DNA from: Oscillospiraceae bacterium
GTDB lineage: Bacteria; Bacillota; Clostridia; Oscillospirales; Oscillospiraceae
Length of the DNA: 47,034 nucleotides
NCBI GenBank assembly: GCA_017440525.1
Contig: JAFSHB010000014.1
Span: 1-47,034, forward strand
Reading direction: 5' to 3'
Below the pieces are notes generated by a model. That model saw only the letters and a list, made by a program, of their open reading frames with translations, had not been told where the DNA came from and did not search any database. Shown in pieces: positions 40,620-47,034 of the stretch (positions are counted from its first letter, which is position 1; each line of letters begins with the position of its first letter). The translations under genes and the position numbers were made by a program.

Positions 40620-41618
40620 TTAAGTTTTGGGCTCGAACAGCTTTATGTAGTCCTGCATGGCCTGGTCAGTGCTTCTGGGATAGAGCAAAGCACAGTCGGC
40701 CTGCTGGAGTATCAGGTTCATTTCGACCATAGAGCAGCCCATCGCCGCATAGCACCGAACCAGATTGTCATAGCATCCCCGACTCTTTCCAAGCAGGATC
40801 TCCTCGGCAGTCTTCGGTGCGCAACAGGCTTTATTAGCGACCTGATCGTACAATGCACCGCCACTTTTCAGACCGTGTGCTTTCAGGACTGCTCTTCGAC
40901 TGTCACGCAGATCTGCCGCACAGATCTGCTTCACTTTCGCTTCAAGGTCCTCGATCACTTTTTTGAGATCGCCACCACAATCATCCCAAGTAGGAACATT
41001 CATCTTGGCGCAGGATGTGAGAAGGCCCGGCAAGCCCAGACGACGCAAAAGCATCTCCAGAAGACCCAGCCATTCACAGCCGTCAGGCAGCAGCCGCTTG
41101 GTCTCTTCGTCCTCCCGCGCTGCGTTGGCCCAGCCAAAGACACACTTGGTCAAATAATTGCTCCGGTTGCTCTCCTCATCGTATGTATTGGTGAAGAATC
41201 CGGGATAGCCGATCTCCATAAGAACATGTTCAGCTTCTTCCACCGTCAGAGCTTCGGCTGCACAAAGCATGATCGCGATACAGATAGGACGAGCTGTGGG
41301 GCGGGTGTTGCCAAGGAACATCGAGACCACATTCGGCTGCACGCCGATCAGTTCTGCCAGCTTTCCGTTTCTCTTTTTCTCTTCGAGGATGACCGCATTC
41401 TTGGCTCGCTGCACCATGGCCGTTCTCTGCGTCAGACCGTGCACCTCGCTGAAGGGAATGACCTCAGTGCGATCACCATTCTGAATGACGAGACCTTCAG
41501 GTGTGACCGTCACCTTCTCTGCGGAAAGTGCTTTCCAAGTGCCGCTTCTCCGGTCGAACTCCTGATAACGAGCAGCTTCATCAAAATACTCCTGATCGAT
41601 CTCCATTGCTTTTTTCAT
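40620..41618 (-). CDS. Protein with two HTH-like segments, first gene of the cluster
   Basis: A 332-residue protein. Around residues 110-180 is an XRE-like segment (GKLAELIGVQPNVVSMFLGN, then ALTVEEAEHVLMEIGYPGFF). Near the C-terminus a second similar helical set ends LILQQADCALLYPRSTDQAM, reminiscent of the PLYPRNxRD end of XRE domains found in signalling loci. It may be a DNA-binding regulator of the cluster or use its HTH folds for protein contact. I chose the ATG at 41618, 9 bp after AAGGAG; longer readings to 41801 include the promoter. It opens the upstream block of the cluster, directly behind the promoter at 41655-41684. Confidence 0.55.
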   Translation of the reverse strand: MKKAMEIDQEYFDEAARYQEFDRRSGTWKALSAEKVTVTPEGLVIQNGDRTEVIPFSEVHGLTQRTAMVQRAKNAVILEEKKRNGKLAELIGVQPNVVSMFLGNTRPTARPICIAIMLCAAEALTVEEAEHVLMEIGYPGFFTNTYDEESNRSNYLTKCVFGWANAAREDEETKRLLPDGCEWLGLLEMLLRRLGLPGLLTSCAKMNVPTWDDCGGDLKKVIEDLEAKVKQICAADLRDSRRAVLKAHGLKSGGALYDQVANKACCAPKTAEEILLGKSRGCYDNLVRCYAAMGCSMVEMNLILQQADCALLYPRSTDQAMQDYIKLFEPKT

Positions 41619-41654
41619 AGACCTCAACTCCTTCATTTTTTCTATTTCGATCTT

Positions 41655-41684
41655 ATTATACCATGTCCGACTGCCGATCGTGAA
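41655..41684 (-). promoter_or_regulatory. Promoter of the kinase-GTPase block
   Basis: On the minus strand a consensus extended -10, TGGTATAAT (41655-41663), with a weak -35 TTCACG (41679-41684) at 18 bp. A short dyad GAATG-TG-CATTC (41682-41693) overlaps the -35 region. Confidence 0.65.
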
Positions 41685-41724
41685 TGTGCATTCCAAACAA
41701 TTCACAAAAATTCCTCCCAAAAAG

Positions 41725-41750
41725 CTAAAAGCATCCGCGAAGCGGATGCT
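41725..41750 (-). terminator. Insulating terminator upstream of the cluster promoter
   Basis: On the minus strand a 9-bp stem AGCATCCGC/GCGGATGCT followed by TTTTAGCTTTTT. It would stop read-through from the SLH gene side. Confidence 0.65.
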
Positions 41751-41759
41751 CAGTGTGCC

Positions 41760-42070
41760 GGAACATGCTCTTTTCTCACTATTTGTTTTTGACATATCCA
41801 CACAAAAACTGATCTTTTGAGCACATCATCGCACATCTTTCCTCCCGATCGGCTATGTTGAAACTTGCCTAAAGCATAGTAAAATATAAAAGATCTTAGA
41901 CACCAGAGGGCAAGCCGCTCCCCTACAGCTACGACCGCAGTACATGTTCATCGAGGCAAACTGCGTTCGACTGCCCACACACTTCCTCCGCCTCCACCGG
42001 GCGGACACGCGGGTCCGCCCCTACGAAGTCGATCGACAGCGCATTCGCCGCAGATGATGCCGGGGAGGGC
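41760..42070. repeat. Intergenic region with CCCCTACG-type repeat remains
   Basis: No gene is visible between the cluster promoter region and the SLH gene. GGGCAAGCCGCTCCCCTAC lies at 41911-41929. CCTCCACCGGGCGGACACGC (41991-42010) continues to a hairpin with GGGTCCGCCCCTACG. These match the CCCTACG hairpin family and the fragment at 22448-22467. The remainder holds nothing I recognise. Confidence 0.5.
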
Positions 42071-42102
42071 AGCAAAAAGCACCCCGAAGGGTGCTTTTTG
42101 CT
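42071..42102 (-). terminator. Terminator of the SLH protein gene
   Basis: A 14-bp stem AGCAAAAAGCACCC / GGGTGCTTTTTGCT with CGAA-type loop, adjoining the stop codon. Confidence 0.85.
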
Positions 42103-44699
42103 TAGTCATCGACACACTTGGAGCAGGGGGTGTAGTTCCGCTCTGCAACGCTGAGCTTCTTTTCCTTGGCGTTCTTACCGGCGCAGTCCTCGTCGAGGTG
42201 ATACTTGGTGCCGACGACATAGGCGATCTCGTCTTCATCCTCGTCATCGTCGCGGTCATTGGTCCTGTTGCCGGCATCTTCCATGAATCTCGCGAACATG
42301 GCGGCGGCCTGTGCGCGGGTGGCATTTCCGGCAGGCATGAGCTTACCGTCGGAACCGGTGATGATACCGGCCCCCACAGCCCACTTCATGGCAGTCTCGG
42401 CATACTCGGAGACCTTATCGGCATCGGAGAAGCCTGCGAAGCTGCCGCCGGAGACGGTGCTTCCTTCATACTCGGTGGTATAGCGGTAGAGGATCGCAGC
42501 CAGCTGCTCACGGGTGATGGCATTGTCGGGGGCGAACTTGCCGTTGCCCACACCGTTGACGATGCCGTTCTTGGCAGCCCATTCCACAGCGCTGTAGTAC
42601 CATGCACCGTAGGAGACATCGGAGAAGGTGTCGGCAGAGGAGACGGCAGGCTCACCGGCGATACGCCACAGCATGGTGACGACCATGCCGCGGGTCAGGG
42701 TATCGTTGGGGGAGAAGGTGGTGGTCGTAGTGCCGTTCATGATGCCTTCCTCATAAACATATGCCACCTCATCATAGAACCAGTCGGTAGACTTCACATC
42801 GGTGAACTTGATCTCGCCGTTGGTCAGCTTGAAGCTGACGACGCCGGAGACCTTGGTGCCCTCATCACCGTAGCAGGTGAAGCCGACGGAATCGTCGCCG
42901 GTCTGATTCACACCGGGCTTATAGCTGACCTTGGCCAGGTCGTAGGTGTTCTTGTCATCATCGAAGTCAAAGTAGCACTTCCAGGCGGCCTTGAGGACGG
43001 ACTTGTCGTGATAGAGCGTGCCTTCCATATCGGTGGAAGAGGAGACATCGAAGGTCACATAGTTGAACTCCTCGCCGCTCTCGGCATCGGCTTCCTCCTC
43101 CCAGAACTCTTCGAAATCATCGGGATCCAGTTTGACGGAGCCGTTCGCGGTGCAGCGGTACTCGATATCGGAGGCGCCGCCCTCACCGGTGACGATGGTG
43201 ATGGTGCCTCTGCTGGTGGCAAGACCCACACCGGAGACCTGATCGTAGACCTCGAAGTTCAGCTTGTACTCGCCTTCGCTCAGGACCTCGAAGGACAGAT
43301 CCTCCATGGCGCTGAGGGCGTAGTCGTTCTCATCATCGGGATCGTACTGGGCAAAGCTGGACTTGGTATCATAGCTGATACGGCCCACGCGGGAATTGGA
43401 GGTACGGTCCTCGGTAAAGACGACACGGGTGCCCGCACCGTCGGTGATCAGGCTGTAGAGGCTCTTCTTGGCGGCATTGACGGCAGAGTAGCCATCGATG
43501 CCGGAGAACACACCGGTCTCGTCGAAGTCGAACTCATCCACACCGTCAGCCACCTCTACGGTAAAGCTGTTGCGGCGGTAGAAGGAGATGTAGAAGGTGT
43601 CTTTTGCGGTGCTGCCGCTGCCCCAGTCGGCGGTGACATCCACCTTGGCGAGGCCGATGCCGTCCTCGGCCTCCACGGTGACGGTAGCACGGTTGGTGCC
43701 GGTGAAGCTGGACTCGCTGACGGAGAACTCCTCTTCGCCGGAGACGGAGACGCTCCACAGGACGCTGTTGGCCTCCACACCGGAGAGCACGAAGGTCATA
43801 TTGACAGAATCGCCGTTGACCTCATCCATATCCTGCGCGCAGGTGATGGTGCCCTTGTCGGAGACGGTGATATCGCCGTGGCCGGTGTAGGTCTCGCCAT
43901 CGATGGTCGCAGAGACGGTAACTTCGGCAGTGCCTGCCTTCAGAGGGGTGATCAGGCCGGTCTCGGCATCCACTTCCAGCACGGAGCCGGAGGCGGAGAA
44001 GCGGACATCGGCATCGGACACGCTGCTGCCGTCAGCAGCGGTGACGGTGTAGGAGACATAGGAGGTCCCGGAGGTCAGAGGCACGGTGGCATCCTTGACG
44101 GTCACACGGTAAGCCGCAGCCTTGACGGTGATGGTGGCGCTGTCGGAGACAGGGTCGATCGCGCCGCCGTTCTTGGCGGTGGCGGTGACAGTGTAGGTCC
44201 CCTCCTCAGTGGCCTTGAAGCGGCCGTTGGAGACGGAAGCACCGGCAGGGGAGACGGACCATGCGATCTCGGAGTCGTTGCCGGAAGGCGCAGTAGTCGC
44301 ATCGAACTTGACGCTCTCACCGACCGCGGCTTCGGAAGCGCCGCCGGAGATGGAGATAGACTCGGCAGGCTCATTGATATTCAGGGTGATGGACGCGGAC
44401 TTGGAGATCTGGTCGGAGGGACCGCCGAAGGAGACGGTCACACCAACGGTATCCGTGCCAACAGCATCCTCAGGGACGGTGTAGGAGATCGAATTGGAAC
44501 GCTCGCCATTGTCCCATGCCACACCAGAGGTGGCTTCGCTCGCCTCCATGGTCAGGGTCACGGTCTGGCCGGGCCAGACATTATCCTTGTTGGATCTGAT
44601 CTCCACAGTGGGCTCAGCAGCCATGGCAAAGGGCACAGCACCCACGACCATGATCAGAGCCAGCAGGAGCGAGAATGCTCTTGTCAGATGTTTTTTCAT
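42102..44699 (-). CDS. SLH-domain surface protein with Ig-like repeats
   Basis: An 865-residue secreted protein with a signal peptide (LTRAFSLLLALIMVVGAVPF then AMA-AEP). Residues 30-450 hold several Ig-like or BIG-type beta domains (for example SISGGASEAAVGESVKFDAT and ITPLKAGTAEVTVSATIDGE). Three SLH repeats follow near 610-800 (DWFYDEVAYVYEEGIMNG, AWYYSAVEWAAKNGIVNG and AETAMKWAVGAGIITG), which in Gram-positives bind pyruvylated wall polymer. A very acidic linker (NDRDDDEDEDE) leads to a last module with Cys residues, YHLDEDCAGKN and YTPCSKC, like a small metal-binding domain. The promoter is at 44733-44761 and AGGTG precedes the ATG. It is probably an S-layer or surface adhesin protein. 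Confidence 0.92.
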   Translation of the reverse strand: MKKHLTRAFSLLLALIMVVGAVPFAMAAEPTVEIRSNKDNVWPGQTVTLTMEASEATSGVAWDNGERSNSISYTVPEDAVGTDTVGVTVSFGGPSDQISKSASITLNINEPAESISISGGASEAAVGESVKFDATTAPSGNDSEIAWSVSPAGASVSNGRFKATEEGTYTVTATAKNGGAIDPVSDSATITVKAAAYRVTVKDATVPLTSGTSYVSYTVTAADGSSVSDADVRFSASGSVLEVDAETGLITPLKAGTAEVTVSATIDGETYTGHGDITVSDKGTITCAQDMDEVNGDSVNMTFVLSGVEANSVLWSVSVSGEEEFSVSESSFTGTNRATVTVEAEDGIGLAKVDVTADWGSGSTAKDTFYISFYRRNSFTVEVADGVDEFDFDETGVFSGIDGYSAVNAAKKSLYSLITDGAGTRVVFTEDRTSNSRVGRISYDTKSSFAQYDPDDENDYALSAMEDLSFEVLSEGEYKLNFEVYDQVSGVGLATSRGTITIVTGEGGASDIEYRCTANGSVKLDPDDFEEFWEEEADAESGEEFNYVTFDVSSSTDMEGTLYHDKSVLKAAWKCYFDFDDDKNTYDLAKVSYKPGVNQTGDDSVGFTCYGDEGTKVSGVVSFKLTNGEIKFTDVKSTDWFYDEVAYVYEEGIMNGTTTTTFSPNDTLTRGMVVTMLWRIAGEPAVSSADTFSDVSYGAWYYSAVEWAAKNGIVNGVGNGKFAPDNAITREQLAAILYRYTTEYEGSTVSGGSFAGFSDADKVSEYAETAMKWAVGAGIITGSDGKLMPAGNATRAQAAAMFARFMEDAGNRTNDRDDDEDEDEIAYVVGTKYHLDEDCAGKNAKEKKLSVAERNYTPCSKCVDD

Positions 44700-44732
44700 A
44701 GTTACACCTCGTAATGTTCAGAATTCGTTGAC

Positions 44733-44761
44733 ATGATAGCACACAGCACACCGTTTGTGCA
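44733..44761 (-). promoter_or_regulatory. Probable promoter of the SLH protein gene
   Basis: On the minus strand TGCACA (44756-44761), 17 bp, TATCAT (44733-44738). Confidence 0.4.
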
Positions 44762-44802
44762 ACATTTTTCGCAGAATTTTCAAAATCTTCATAATTGCTT
44801 GC

Positions 44803-44928
44803 GCCTCCCTCTGACGAGGGAGGTGGCAAAGATCTTTGATTTTTGACGGAGGGAGAGACAAAATATACACGATGTCTTCTCTCCCTCAGCCTCGCTAACG
44901 CTCAGCAGCTCCCTCATCAGAGGGAGCC
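44803..44928. repeat. Paired L/R hairpin element, L then R, no gene
   Basis: The L-end GCCTCCC...GGGAGGTGGC...TTTTTGACGGAGGGAGAGAC is followed by a 14-bp AT-rich spacer. The R-end (minus strand) is GGCTCCC...GGGAGCTG...GAGGCTGAGGGAGAGA. It has the same order and orientation as the DUF559 element, but empty. Confidence 0.8.
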
Positions 44929-44939
44929 TTTTTATTTCA

Positions 44940-45833
44940 TCAACCGTAGATCCCCGTGGAAAGGTACCGCATCCCTGTATCGGGCAGAAGCACCACCACA
45001 GTCTTATCCTTATTCTCGGGCCTTGCTGCGATCTGCCCGGCGGCATAGAATGCCGCACCGGAGGAGATCCCCACCAAGAGCCCATGGTCTTTCGAGAGCC
45101 TTGCGGCGGCGGCGATGGCATCGTCATCGGCAACATCCATCACCTCATCATAAATGTCACGATCCAGCAGGGCAGGGATGAAGTTGGCGCCGATGCCCTG
45201 GATCTTATGAGGTGCCGCTGTACCGCCGGTGAGCAGGGGAGAGGCCGCAGGCTCTACGGCAACGATCCGGATATCGGGATCTTGCTCCTTCAGATACCGA
45301 CCTGCGCCCGTCAGCGTACCGCCGGTCCCCACGCCTGCCACGAAGATATCCACCTTGCCCTCGGTGTCTGCCCAGATCTCAGGTCCTGTGGTCAGATAAT
45401 GGGCCCGGGCATTGGCAGGGTTTGAGAACTGGTCGGGGATGAAGGAGTTGGGGATCTCTTTCTGCAGCTCCAGCGCCTTGTCGATCGCGCCCTGCATCCC
45501 GAGCTTCCCCTCGGTCAGCACGATCCTGGCACCGTAGGCACGGATCAGCTGCTGGCGCTCCACGCTCATGGTGTCGGGCATGGTGAGGATCACCTCGTAG
45601 CCGCGGCTCGTTCCCACCCACGCAAGACCGATACCGGTATTGCCGGAGGTGGGCTCGATGATCGTGCCGCCCTTTTGCAGGAGCCCCCGCTCCTCGGCAT
45701 CCACGATCATGGCAAGGGCCGCCCGGTCCTTGGAGGAGCCGCCGGGGTTGAAGGCTTCGAGCTTGGCATATAAATTTCCAATTTTTACCAGAGGCGTGTT
45801 GCCTATGGCAGCGATCAAGTTTTCGTGTTTCAT
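44940..45833 (-). CDS. cysK: Cysteine synthase A (O-acetylserine sulfhydrylase)
   Basis: A 297-residue PLP enzyme that makes cysteine from O-acetylserine and sulfide in the cytoplasm. The PLP lysine is in FNPGGSSKDRAAL (Lys35). The substrate loop is PTSGNTGIGLA, the phosphate-binding loop GVGTGGTLTGAGRYL, and the end SSGAAFYAA and VLLPDTGMRYLST. Length fits CysK. The ATG at 45833 follows AAAAAGGAGAAA; an ORF reading to 45995 crosses a hairpin repeat and is not credible. It is flanked by paired-hairpin elements on both sides, so it is probably monocistronic. Against cystathionine synthase-type relatives, the GTGGT loop and size favour CysK. Confidence 0.96.
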   Translation of the reverse strand: MKHENLIAAIGNTPLVKIGNLYAKLEAFNPGGSSKDRAALAMIVDAEERGLLQKGGTIIEPTSGNTGIGLAWVGTSRGYEVILTMPDTMSVERQQLIRAYGARIVLTEGKLGMQGAIDKALELQKEIPNSFIPDQFSNPANARAHYLTTGPEIWADTEGKVDIFVAGVGTGGTLTGAGRYLKEQDPDIRIVAVEPAASPLLTGGTAAPHKIQGIGANFIPALLDRDIYDEVMDVADDDAIAAAARLSKDHGLLVGISSGAAFYAAGQIAARPENKDKTVVVLLPDTGMRYLSTGIYG

Positions 45834-45849
45834 GCTATTTCTCCTTTTT

Positions 45850-45957
45850 GCCCTCTCCGTCATCGCCGTTGGCGATGCCACATCTCCCAAAGGGAGAGGC
45901 AAGCCTTGGCTCCCCCTTTGGGGGAGCTGGCACGGCAAAGCCGTGACTGAGAGGGCC
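45850..45957. repeat. Paired L/R hairpin element in tip-to-tip order
   Basis: The L-end reads on the minus strand (GCCTCTCCC...GTGGC...GATGACGGAGAGGG) and the R-end on the plus strand (GGCTCCCCC...GGGGGAGCTGGC...CGTGACTGAGAGGG). The tips face each other across AAGCCTT, opposite to the other copies. Confidence 0.8.
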
Positions 45958-45965
45958 ATTATAAG

Positions 45966-45992
45966 AAAATGCTCCCACGCAGGGAGCATTTT
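45966..45992. terminator. Terminator of mscL
   Basis: AAAATGCTCCC / GGGAGCATTTT, an 11-bp stem with a 5-nt loop, 7 bp beyond the mscL stop codon; symmetric A/T flanks. Confidence 0.85.
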
Positions 45993-45999
45993 CATACAT

Positions 46000-46416
46000 T
46001 TACTTCTTCAGAAGGTCGCGGATCTCCGTGAGCAGGACCTCTTCCTTGGAAGGCTCGGGAGGAGCGGCGGGTGCCTCTTCTTCCTTCTTCTTCATGGCGT
46101 TCATGGCCTTGACCACAGCAAAGACGACCAGCGCCACCAGGATGAAGTCGATGATATAACCGACGAAGGTACCGAAGCCGATGGTGATGGCTTCCTGCAC
46201 CACGGTCTCACCGTCCATGACGGCCTCACGGACCACCAGATTCAGGGCAGTCATGTCTCTTGCGCCGAAGATCCACGCGATAAAGGGCATGAACACATCG
46301 TTGACGAGGGAAGTGGTGATCTTGCCGAAGGCAGTGGCGATGATGACACCGATGGCCATATCCATCACATTGCCTCTGGCCATGAAGGTCTTGAACTCGT
46401 TGAACAGTTTTTTCAT
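46000..46416 (-). CDS. mscL: Large-conductance mechanosensitive channel
   Basis: A 138-residue MscL. It forms a homopentameric channel that opens under membrane tension to release solutes on osmotic downshock. The sequence shows the N-terminal amphipathic helix (LFNEFKTFMARGNVMDMAIG), TM1 (VIIATAFGKITTSLVNDVFM), a periplasmic loop, TM2 (FVGYIIDFILVALVVFAVVK) and a cytoplasmic helix with Glu/Lys/Pro. Length is normal. AAAGGAG precedes the ATG at 46416; the longer frame to 46494 is repeat sequence. It is flanked by paired-hairpin elements and has its own terminator. Confidence 0.96.
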   Translation of the reverse strand: MKKLFNEFKTFMARGNVMDMAIGVIIATAFGKITTSLVNDVFMPFIAWIFGARDMTALNLVVREAVMDGETVVQEAITIGFGTFVGYIIDFILVALVVFAVVKAMNAMKKKEEEAPAAPPEPSKEEVLLTEIRDLLKK

Positions 46417-46440
46417 ATGTATGCTCCTTTCCATATTCAA

Positions 46441-46551
46441 GCCTCCCCTTTTAGGGGAGGTGGCATGGCGAAGCCATGACGGAGAGGTCTGCATGCACTG
46501 CTTTTCACCTCTCAGTCGCGCTGCGCGCGCCAGCTCCCCTCAAGGGGAGCC
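46441..46551. repeat. Paired L/R hairpin element, L then R, no gene
   Basis: The L-end GCCTCCCC...GGGGAGGTGGCATGGCGAAGCCATGACGGAGAGGT (in parts) is followed by a spacer of about 20 bp. The R-end on the minus strand is GGCTCCCC...GGGGAGCTGGCGCGCGCAGC with GACTGAGAGGT. It lies between mscL and serS. Confidence 0.8.
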
Positions 46552-46556
46552 TTATC

Positions 46557-47034
46557 TTACTTCTTTTCGATGATCTCGATGCCGCCCAGGTACTTGCGCA
46601 GGACCTCAGGCACCACGATGGAGCCGTCGGCGCGCTGATTCTGCTCGACCATGGCAGGGAAGATGCGGGAGGTGGCGAGGCCGGAGCCGTTCAGCGTATG
46701 GACGAACTCGGTCTTGCCGGTGGCCTCGCGGCGGAAACGGATGTTGCCGCGGCGTGCCTGATAGTCTCTTGCATTGGAGACAGAGGAGACTTCCTTGTAG
46801 CCGTCCATGGAGGGGATCAGGATCTCGATATCATAGGTCCTTGCCATGGAAGCGGAGCAGTCGCCGGCAGCCAGCTTCACGGTGCGGAAGTGGAAGCCCA
46901 GGCCCTTGACCAGATCCTCGGCCTTGGTGACCAGCTCATCGAAGGCTGCATCGGAGTCCTCAGGACGGGTGAACTGGAACATCTCCACCTTGTTGAACTG
47001 GTGGCCGCGGACCATGCCGCGCTCGTCGGCACGG
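46557..47034 (-). CDS. serS: Seryl-tRNA synthetase, C-terminal part
   Basis: The gene runs off the right edge; 158 codons and the stop are present. The class II catalytic core is clear. Upstream of the first internal Met the frame continues RADERG-MVRGHQFNKVEMF, and later LAAGDCSASMARTYDIEILI, VSSVSNARDYQARRGNIRFR, VHTLNGSGLATSRIF and EVLRKYLGG follow, covering motif 2 to motif 3. It charges tRNA-Ser. The start and any upstream control such as a T-box lie outside the window. The stop codon is 6 bp from a paired-hairpin element. Confidence 0.97.
   Translation of the reverse strand, partial: RADERGMVRGHQFNKVEMFQFTRPEDSDAAFDELVTKAEDLVKGLGFHFRTVKLAAGDCSASMARTYDIEILIPSMDGYKEVSSVSNARDYQARRGNIRFRREATGKTEFVHTLNGSGLATSRIFPAMVEQNQRADGSIVVPEVLRKYLGGIEIIEKK

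Noticed and set aside
42054-44714. An 886-codon plus-strand ORF opposite the SLH gene
   Set aside because: Gly/Asp/Ala-rich and without motifs; it arises from the codon bias of the SLH gene, whose signal peptide and SLH repeats are certain.
45834-45965. Possible T-box or riboswitch upstream of cysK
   Set aside because: The space is filled by a paired-hairpin element; there is no T-box sequence (TGGNACC) or S-box/OAS-like conserved core that I can see.
44803-46551. Hairpin-rich intergenic regions as CRISPR or attenuator sites
   Set aside because: Hairpins come in L/R pairs, without regular spacing or spacers, and lack T-tracts, so neither CRISPR nor ordinary terminators fit.
1-47034. tRNA, rRNA, tmRNA and SRP RNA genes
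   Set aside because: I looked through the intergenic spaces for the GTTCGAATC arm and other conserved cores and saw none; a computed search could still find a divergent one.

Overview
The window looks like a chromosomal segment of a gut-type Clostridia bacterium, probably Oscillospiraceae/Ruminococcaceae. This is inferred from the high-GC, Gram-positive housekeeping content (YggS-SepF-DivIVA division genes, RNase Y, lipoate ligase, CysK, MscL, SerS, an SLH-domain surface protein), strong Shine-Dalgarno sites with some TTG starts, and many short palindromic repeats of the kind common in that group. I see no rRNA, tRNA, CRISPR array, phage or classical transposase. Most long ORFs opposite the genes called here are codon-bias shadows.

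Layout. 1-1.5 kb: end of yggS, then sepF and a divIVA-like gene. 1.6-2.3 kb: two divergent XRE regulators around a shared pair of operator-like palindromes. 2.3-5.2 kb: rny (minus) and lplA (plus), with a promoter-driven candidate small RNA or rny leader between them. 5.2-8.4 kb: a minus-strand operon of an LCP-like protein, a metallophosphoesterase, two small membrane proteins and a small Cys-rich protein. 8.5-10.4 kb: DUF362 ferredoxin-like protein and an acyltransferase-3-like membrane protein. 10.5-13.8 kb: a large DUF4450-type glycosidase-like protein between two identical terminator hairpins. 13.9-16.9 kb: EamA transporter, zinc-ribbon membrane protein and a condensation-like acyltransferase. 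17.0-20.9 kb: an enoate-reductase-type flavoenzyme followed by both subunits of an aconitase X, probably one catabolic unit. 21.0-22.3 kb: an AT-rich accessory patch with a membrane-anchored protein, an XRE regulator and a DUF559 nuclease-like gene enclosed by inverted hairpin ends.

22.5-41.6 kb is the centrepiece: twelve minus-strand genes in two tightly packed blocks. In transcription order they are a protein with two HTH-like segments, a pseudokinase-like protein, a PP2C phosphatase, a Ser/Thr kinase, a small membrane protein, a 976-residue polytopic membrane protein, a TRAFAC-type GTPase with zinc ribbons and a GAP1-like adaptor with a membrane tail; then an FHA protein, a SEDS glycosyltransferase with an extra C-terminal domain, a penicillin-binding transpeptidase and a 1618-residue transglutaminase-helicase-nuclease-like protein. 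The kinase/phosphatase/FHA/SEDS/PBP set recalls the actinobacterial pkn-stp operon. Here it is joined to GTPase and helicase modules typical of conflict systems. I suggest a signalling-controlled envelope or defence system; its function is not established.

42.1-47.0 kb: SLH surface protein, cysK, mscL and the 3' part of serS, separated by paired-hairpin elements. These elements share their two distinct ends (called L and R here) with the DUF559 unit, which suggests a family of small non-autonomous elements and a gene-carrying relative.
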